Shown here: in pieces, positions 59,837-64,000 of the stretch | Layout: every line of letters starts with the position of its first letter | How positions within the stretch are numbered: position 1 is the first letter of the stretch | Source of the DNA: Streptomyces natalensis ATCC 27448 | GTDB taxonomy: Bacteria > Actinomycetota > Actinomycetes > Streptomycetales > Streptomycetaceae | NCBI RefSeq assembly: GCF_000935125.1 | Contig: NZ_JRKI01000026.1 | Span: forward strand, 186,001 to 250,000 | Length of the DNA: 64,000 nucleotides | Reading direction: 5' to 3' | The notes under the pieces: generated by a model | The model's database searches: none | What the model was told of the DNA's origin: nothing | Seen by the model: the letters and a program-made list of their open reading frames with translations, nothing else | Position numbers and translations under genes: made by a program

Positions 59837-61531
59837 ATGTCCAACACCACTTCCTCCAGCGGCGGCCCACTGCCCCGCCAGATCGCCGATGCCTATGTCG
59901 ACGCCCTCGTCGCCCTGGACCCCATCACCGGCACCTTCCTCGGCATCGCCGAGTGCTCCGCCAAGCTTCCCGACCTCTCCCCCACCGGCCAGGAGGCGCT
60001 GGCCCAACTGGCCCGTACGACGCTGGAGAAGCTCACCGAGGCCGAGGCCCGGCCGGGTGCGGACGGCGTCGCCGAGCAGGTCTGTGCGCGGCTGCTGCGC
60101 GAGCGGCTGACCGCGGAGCTGGCGGTGCACGAGGCGGGCGAGGGGCTGCGCGCGGTGAGCAACCTCGGCTCGCCGCTGCACCATGTGCGCGAGATCTTCA
60201 CGGTCACCCCGGCCGAGACCGAAGAGGACTGGGCGGCCATCGCCCAGCGGCTGCGCGCGGTGCCCGCGGCGCTGGAGGGCTATCGCGCCGCGCTGGACGC
60301 CGGCCGCAAGCGGGACCTTCCCGCAGGCCCGCGCCAAGTGACCACCGTGCTGGGCCAGTTGGAGGAATGGATCGGTACGGACCGCAGCTGGTTCGCCCAG
60401 TTCACCGAGCCGGGCCCCAAGGCACTGCGCGGCGAGCTGACCAAGGCGGCCGAGGTGGCGACCGGTGCGCTGGTCGAGCTGCGGGACTGGCTGCGCGACC
60501 ACTACGCCCCCGCGATCGAGGGCGCACCGGACGTGGTGGGCCGGGAGCGTTACGCCCGGCTGGCGCGCTACTACAACGGCGCCGACCTCGATCTGGACGA
60601 GGCGTATGCGTACGGCTGGTCGGAGTTCCACCGGCTGCTGGCCGAGATGCAGACCGAGGCGCAGCAGGTGCTGCCCGGTGCGAAGACTCCGTGGGAGGCG
60701 CTGGCCTGGTGCGATGAGCACGGCGAGGCGGTCGAGGGCGTCGAGGAGACCCGCCGGTGGCTCCAGTCGCTGATGGACGAGGCGATCGAGGCGCTGGACG
60801 GTACCCACTTCGACCTGGCCGAGCGGGTACGGAAGGTGGAGTCGTGCATCGCCCCGGCCGGCTCGGCCGCCGCCCCGTACTACACCCAGCCCTCGATGGA
60901 CTTCTCCCGCCCCGGCCGCACCTGGCTGCCGACGATGGGCCTGACCCGCTTCCCGGCCTACGACCTGGTCTCCACCTGGTACCACGAGGGCGTGCCCGGC
61001 CATCACCTCCAGCTGGCGCAGTGGACGCATGTCGCCGACCGGCTCTCGCGTTACCAGACGTCGGTGGGCATCGTCAGCGCCAACGTGGAGGGCTGGGCGC
61101 TGTACGCCGAGCGCCTCATGGACGAGCTGGGCTTCTTGACCAGCGCCGAACGCCGGCTGGGTTATCTGGACGCCCAGATGATGCGGGCCGTCCGCGTGAT
61201 CATCGACATCGGGATGCATCTGGAGCTGGAGATCCCGGCGGACTCCCCCTTCCACCCGGGCGAGCGCTGGACGCCGCAGCTGGCCCAGGAGTTCTTCGGG
61301 CTGCACAGCAGCCGCCCGGCCGATTTCGTCGAGAGCGAGATCGTCCGCTATCAGGGCATCGCGGGCCAGGCGATCGGCTACAAGCTCGGCGAGCGGGTCT
61401 GGCTCGACGGCCGGGAGGCGGCCCGCGCCCGGCACGGCGCGGACTTCGATCTGAAGTCCTGGCACATGGCGGCGCTCTCCCAGGGCTCGCTTGGCCTGGA
61501 CGATCTGCTCAGCGAGCTGTCGGCGCTGTGA
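59837..61531 (+). CDS. DUF885 family protein (putative metallopeptidase)
   Basis: 564 residues from ATG 59837; ATG 59828 and 59813 are in frame. Contains the zinc-peptidase-like HEGVPGHHLQLAQWT, FPAYDLVSTWYHEG, SANVEGWALYAERLMDELGF, and GQAIGYKLGERVWLDGREAA. DUF885 proteins are widespread, soluble, thought to be peptidases (HExxxGHH). No signal peptide. Flanked by a strong terminator. Confidence 0.9.
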   Translation: MSNTTSSSGGPLPRQIADAYVDALVALDPITGTFLGIAECSAKLPDLSPTGQEALAQLARTTLEKLTEAEARPGADGVAEQVCARLLRERLTAELAVHEAGEGLRAVSNLGSPLHHVREIFTVTPAETEEDWAAIAQRLRAVPAALEGYRAALDAGRKRDLPAGPRQVTTVLGQLEEWIGTDRSWFAQFTEPGPKALRGELTKAAEVATGALVELRDWLRDHYAPAIEGAPDVVGRERYARLARYYNGADLDLDEAYAYGWSEFHRLLAEMQTEAQQVLPGAKTPWEALAWCDEHGEAVEGVEETRRWLQSLMDEAIEALDGTHFDLAERVRKVESCIAPAGSAAAPYYTQPSMDFSRPGRTWLPTMGLTRFPAYDLVSTWYHEGVPGHHLQLAQWTHVADRLSRYQTSVGIVSANVEGWALYAERLMDELGFLTSAERRLGYLDAQMMRAVRVIIDIGMHLELEIPADSPFHPGERWTPQLAQEFFGLHSSRPADFVESEIVRYQGIAGQAIGYKLGERVWLDGREAARARHGADFDLKSWHMAALSQGSLGLDDLLSELSAL

Positions 61532-61615
61532 GCTGAGACGGTACGGCGTCCGGCCGCGGCATCTGACGTTCCGGCCGGATGCCGCCCGCCGTCGTACGAG
61601 CGCCGGCCGCCCCGC

Positions 61616-64000
61616 TCAGCCCGGTACCCGGTGCCGGACGGCCGAGCCCGAGCGGTTCTTGACGACCTCCAGCTGGGCCGGGATCCGGCCGCGCAGATCG
61701 GCGACGTGGCTGACGATGCCGACGCTGCGGTCGCGTTCGCGCAGTGCGTCGAGGACGTCCAGGACCTCGTCGAGGGTTTGCTCGTCCAGGCTGCCGAAGC
61801 CCTCGTCGATGAAGAGGGTGTCGAGCCGGGTGCCGCCCGCCTCGTCGGTGACGACGTCGGCCAGGCCCAGCGCCAGGGCGAGCGAGGCGAAGAAGGTCTC
61901 GCCGCCGGAGAGGCTGGCGGTATCGCGCTCCTGGCCGGTCCAGGCGTCGATGACGTGCAGGCCCAGGCCGGAGCGGCGGGTGCCGCCGGCCCGTTCGTCG
62001 GAGTGGACCAGGGTGTAGCGGCCGGAGGACATCTTGTACAGCCGCTCGCTGGCGGCGGCCGCGACCTGTTCGAGCCGGGCGGCCAGGACGTACGACTCCA
62101 GGCGCATCCGGCGTTCGTTCTCGCTGGAGGTGCCGGAGGCGAGCCCGGCGAGGCGGTCGAGGCGTTCGTGGGCGGTGCGCAGCGGGGCCAGTTCGCGGGC
62201 ATCGGTCGCCGCGCGGGCGGAGAGCCGGTCGAGTTCGCCGCAGCGGTCGCGGGCCGCCGACTGGGCCGCGGCGGCGCTCCGCAGCCGGTGTCCGACGGCC
62301 TCGTGGGCGGTGCGCGCGGCGTCCGGGTCCGCGGGCGGCAGGGCGGCCGCGGCGAGTGCCGCGGGGTCGGCCAGCTCGGCTTCGACGGCGGCCGATTCGG
62401 CCTGCCACTGGTCGAGCCGCTGTTGGAGGGCCCGCCATTCGGCGTCCGTCAGCAGCGCCTCGGCGGCGGACTGCGGGGTGTCGAACCCGGCGCCGCGGGC
62501 GGCCTCGGAGAGCGCGGCCTCGGCGGCCTGGAGGCGCTCGGCGCAGGCGTGTGCGGTACGGGATGTTTCCGCGGCGTCGGCGAGCAGCGTCACCTGCCGC
62601 TCCAGCCGCCCGGCGCGCTCGGCGACGCTGGCGCTCTCGCCGCGCGCCTGCCTCAACTCCTCGTCCAGCGCGGCCCGTTCGCGGTCCAGCGCCTCTCGGT
62701 GGGACGTACGGGCAGCCGCCCGGCGCTCGGCCTGCTGCGCCTCGTCGCGGCGGCGCTCGTACTCGCGCTCCGCGCGTGCGTACGCCTCGCGGGCGGCGTG
62801 CAGATCGGCCCCGGCGGCATGGTCGCGGGTGTGCCGGGTCTGCAACTCCTCCACCTGTGCGGCCAGTTCGGCGGTCGGGGCATCCCCTGCCGTGGCGGCG
62901 GCGCCGACCAGCGCCTCCTTGGCGGACTGGCGGCGGGCCTCCGCCTGCCCTCGGGCGTCCTCGGCCCGGCGGTGATCGGCGAGCGCGGCTTCCTCGGCCG
63001 CCCGGTCGACGTGCCCGGTGCCGGCGCGGGCCGGGTCGGGGTGGCCCCTCGCCCCGCACACCGCGCAGGGCTCGCCGTCGCGCAGGCCCTGCGCGAGTTC
63101 GGCGGCGATCCCGCGCAGCCGCCGGTCCTTGAGGTCGAGCCAGTTCTCGTGCGCCGCGGCGGCGCGCTCGCGGGCGTCGAGCGCCTCCTGCTCGGCAGCG
63201 CGGACGGACTGGTCGAGGACGTCGCGCCGGCGGGCCGCCGCCAGGCGTTCGGCGGCCGGACGCAGCTGCGCGGCGGACTGTTCGGCGCGGGCCGCGGCCT
63301 CCTGGGCCGTCTCGATGCGCCGCTGGTGGGCCTCGCGGGCGGCGTCCCAGCCGGCCAGCCAGTCGGCGGTGTCCAGCAGGGTCTGCTCGTCGGCGCGGGC
63401 CTCGCGGTCGAGGGCGGTGCGCTCCACGGCGAGGTCGGCGGACCTGCGCTCGGCCCGCCGGGCCGCCGCCAGCGATCCCAGGTCGCCCCTCAGCCGTCGC
63501 TCCAGGTCGGCGAGTCCGTCGCCGTCGGTCCCGGCGAGATCGGGCGGCAGCTGGGTCCTGGCCCGGCGTTCGGCGGTCCGTGCGGCGTCCAGCTCGCGCC
63601 GGGCCGCGGCGCGCAGGGCCAGCGCGGGGGCGACGTCGGCGGCGGCGCGGCCCCGCTCCAGGCGGTCGCGCATACGGGTGTGGTCCTCGGCACGGGCGGC
63701 GAGCTGGGCGGCCCGGCGGCGGGCGTCCGCGTGGCGCCGCTGGAGCCGGTCGCGTTCATGGGCCTCCTCAAGGCGCCCGGCGGCGGTCCGTTCCGCGGCC
63801 TCGGCGGCCCGTACCGCGGACCTGGCGATCTCCAGCCGTTCGCGGGCGCTCGCCCGGGCCACCGCGGCCCGCACCAGCACGGCGTCGGCGAAACCGGGCT
63901 CCCCGGGGCCGGGTGCGTCCGCCCGGTCGCCCCGGCTCTGCGCCGGCACCCGCGCCGTCCGGCCGCGCCCGCTCCTGGGGGGCTCAACGGTCAGATCGGG
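61616..64000 (-). CDS. sbcC: Exonuclease SbcC (5' part outside window)
   Basis: ATPase subunit of the SbcCD nuclease that processes hairpins and DNA ends. The frame is open through 64000, giving the C-terminal 794 residues. Long coiled-coil arms flank the zinc hook CAVCGARGHPDPA (CxxC, near 63055), then the ABC signature SLSGGETFFASLALALG and Walker B FIDEGFGSLDEQTLDEVLDV. The N-terminal Walker A and the sbcD gene lie beyond the edge. Convergent with the DUF885 gene, 84 bp apart. Confidence 0.95.
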   Translation of the reverse strand, partial: PDLTVEPPRSGRGRTARVPAQSRGDRADAPGPGEPGFADAVLVRAAVARASARERLEIARSAVRAAEAAERTAAGRLEEAHERDRLQRRHADARRRAAQLAARAEDHTRMRDRLERGRAAADVAPALALRAAARRELDAARTAERRARTQLPPDLAGTDGDGLADLERRLRGDLGSLAAARRAERRSADLAVERTALDREARADEQTLLDTADWLAGWDAAREAHQRRIETAQEAAARAEQSAAQLRPAAERLAAARRRDVLDQSVRAAEQEALDARERAAAAHENWLDLKDRRLRGIAAELAQGLRDGEPCAVCGARGHPDPARAGTGHVDRAAEEAALADHRRAEDARGQAEARRQSAKEALVGAAATAGDAPTAELAAQVEELQTRHTRDHAAGADLHAAREAYARAEREYERRRDEAQQAERRAAARTSHREALDRERAALDEELRQARGESASVAERAGRLERQVTLLADAAETSRTAHACAERLQAAEAALSEAARGAGFDTPQSAAEALLTDAEWRALQQRLDQWQAESAAVEAELADPAALAAAALPPADPDAARTAHEAVGHRLRSAAAAQSAARDRCGELDRLSARAATDARELAPLRTAHERLDRLAGLASGTSSENERRMRLESYVLAARLEQVAAAASERLYKMSSGRYTLVHSDERAGGTRRSGLGLHVIDAWTGQERDTASLSGGETFFASLALALGLADVVTDEAGGTRLDTLFIDEGFGSLDEQTLDEVLDVLDALRERDRSVGIVSHVADLRGRIPAQLEVVKNRSGSAVRHRVPG

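Overview
The window is high-GC actinobacterial chromosome, almost certainly Streptomyces. Codons end in G/C, GTG starts are common, and the content is typical of the genus: a ureABCFG urease operon, a P450/ferredoxin operon, a ClpP, a Crp site plus a c-di-AMP (ydaO-type) riboswitch ahead of an NlpC/P60 wall hydrolase, a bioFBAD cluster, purB, PhoD and SbcC. Many one-component regulators sit beside the enzymes they probably control.

Layout. 1-3.8 kb: urease genes ureA-B-C-F-G on the minus strand (ureG cut by the window edge). 4.3-10.5 kb: secreted M28 aminopeptidase, an orphan Phd/YefM antitoxin, a decayed gene, a divergent LysR/SDR pair and a GH15 glucoamylase/trehalase-like enzyme. 10.9-14.9 kb: minus-strand operon ferredoxin-ferredoxin reductase-P450-alcohol dehydrogenase. 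15.7-17.4 kb: HdeD-like membrane protein and diacylglycerol-kinase-like protein. 17.5-25.9 kb: accessory zone with hydrolase/MarR, epimerase/luciferase-like/TetR, an MmyB-type XRE regulator cut by an IS481 relic, a crystallin-like secreted protein gene with an amber codon, and broken fragments of PKS, AsnC, hydrolase and oxidoreductase genes.

26.0-29.1 kb is the most notable region. It is a Tn3-family transposon relic with 35-bp perfect terminal inverted repeats and a perfect 5-bp target duplication (TCGAC). Between a truncated tnpA start and a broken tyrosine recombinase it carries a CdtB-like genotoxin nuclease fused to a ricin-type lectin domain, translationally coupled to a secreted SGNH hydrolase. 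The N-terminus of the toxin ORF has been replaced by transposase sequence. The transposon lies in a small HTH gene fragment next to a truncated IS5-family element that itself interrupts an XRE gene.

30-49 kb: WbqC-like protein, bulb-lectin-like protein, another broken transposase, clpP, the riboswitch-controlled NlpC/P60 gene, a LysE/LysR pair, an anti-sigma-like ATPase, the biotin genes, a Fic-like/RHH toxin-antitoxin pair, a GNAT, two CNNM/CorC-type proteins and an FAD monooxygenase with tandem TetR-type operators and a convergent tetR. Two IS200/IS605 right-end relics sit at gene deletions (42.8 and 48.4 kb). 49-64 kb: purB, mug, a ROK regulator, a second unusual transposon (IS481-type ends with CTAG duplications, carrying a WYL regulator and a VOC protein besides its intact transposase), GntR/PhoD, an ACT-GNAT protein, a DUF885 protein and the C-terminal part of SbcC.

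Function calls rest on reading motifs and remembered family features; no database search was run.
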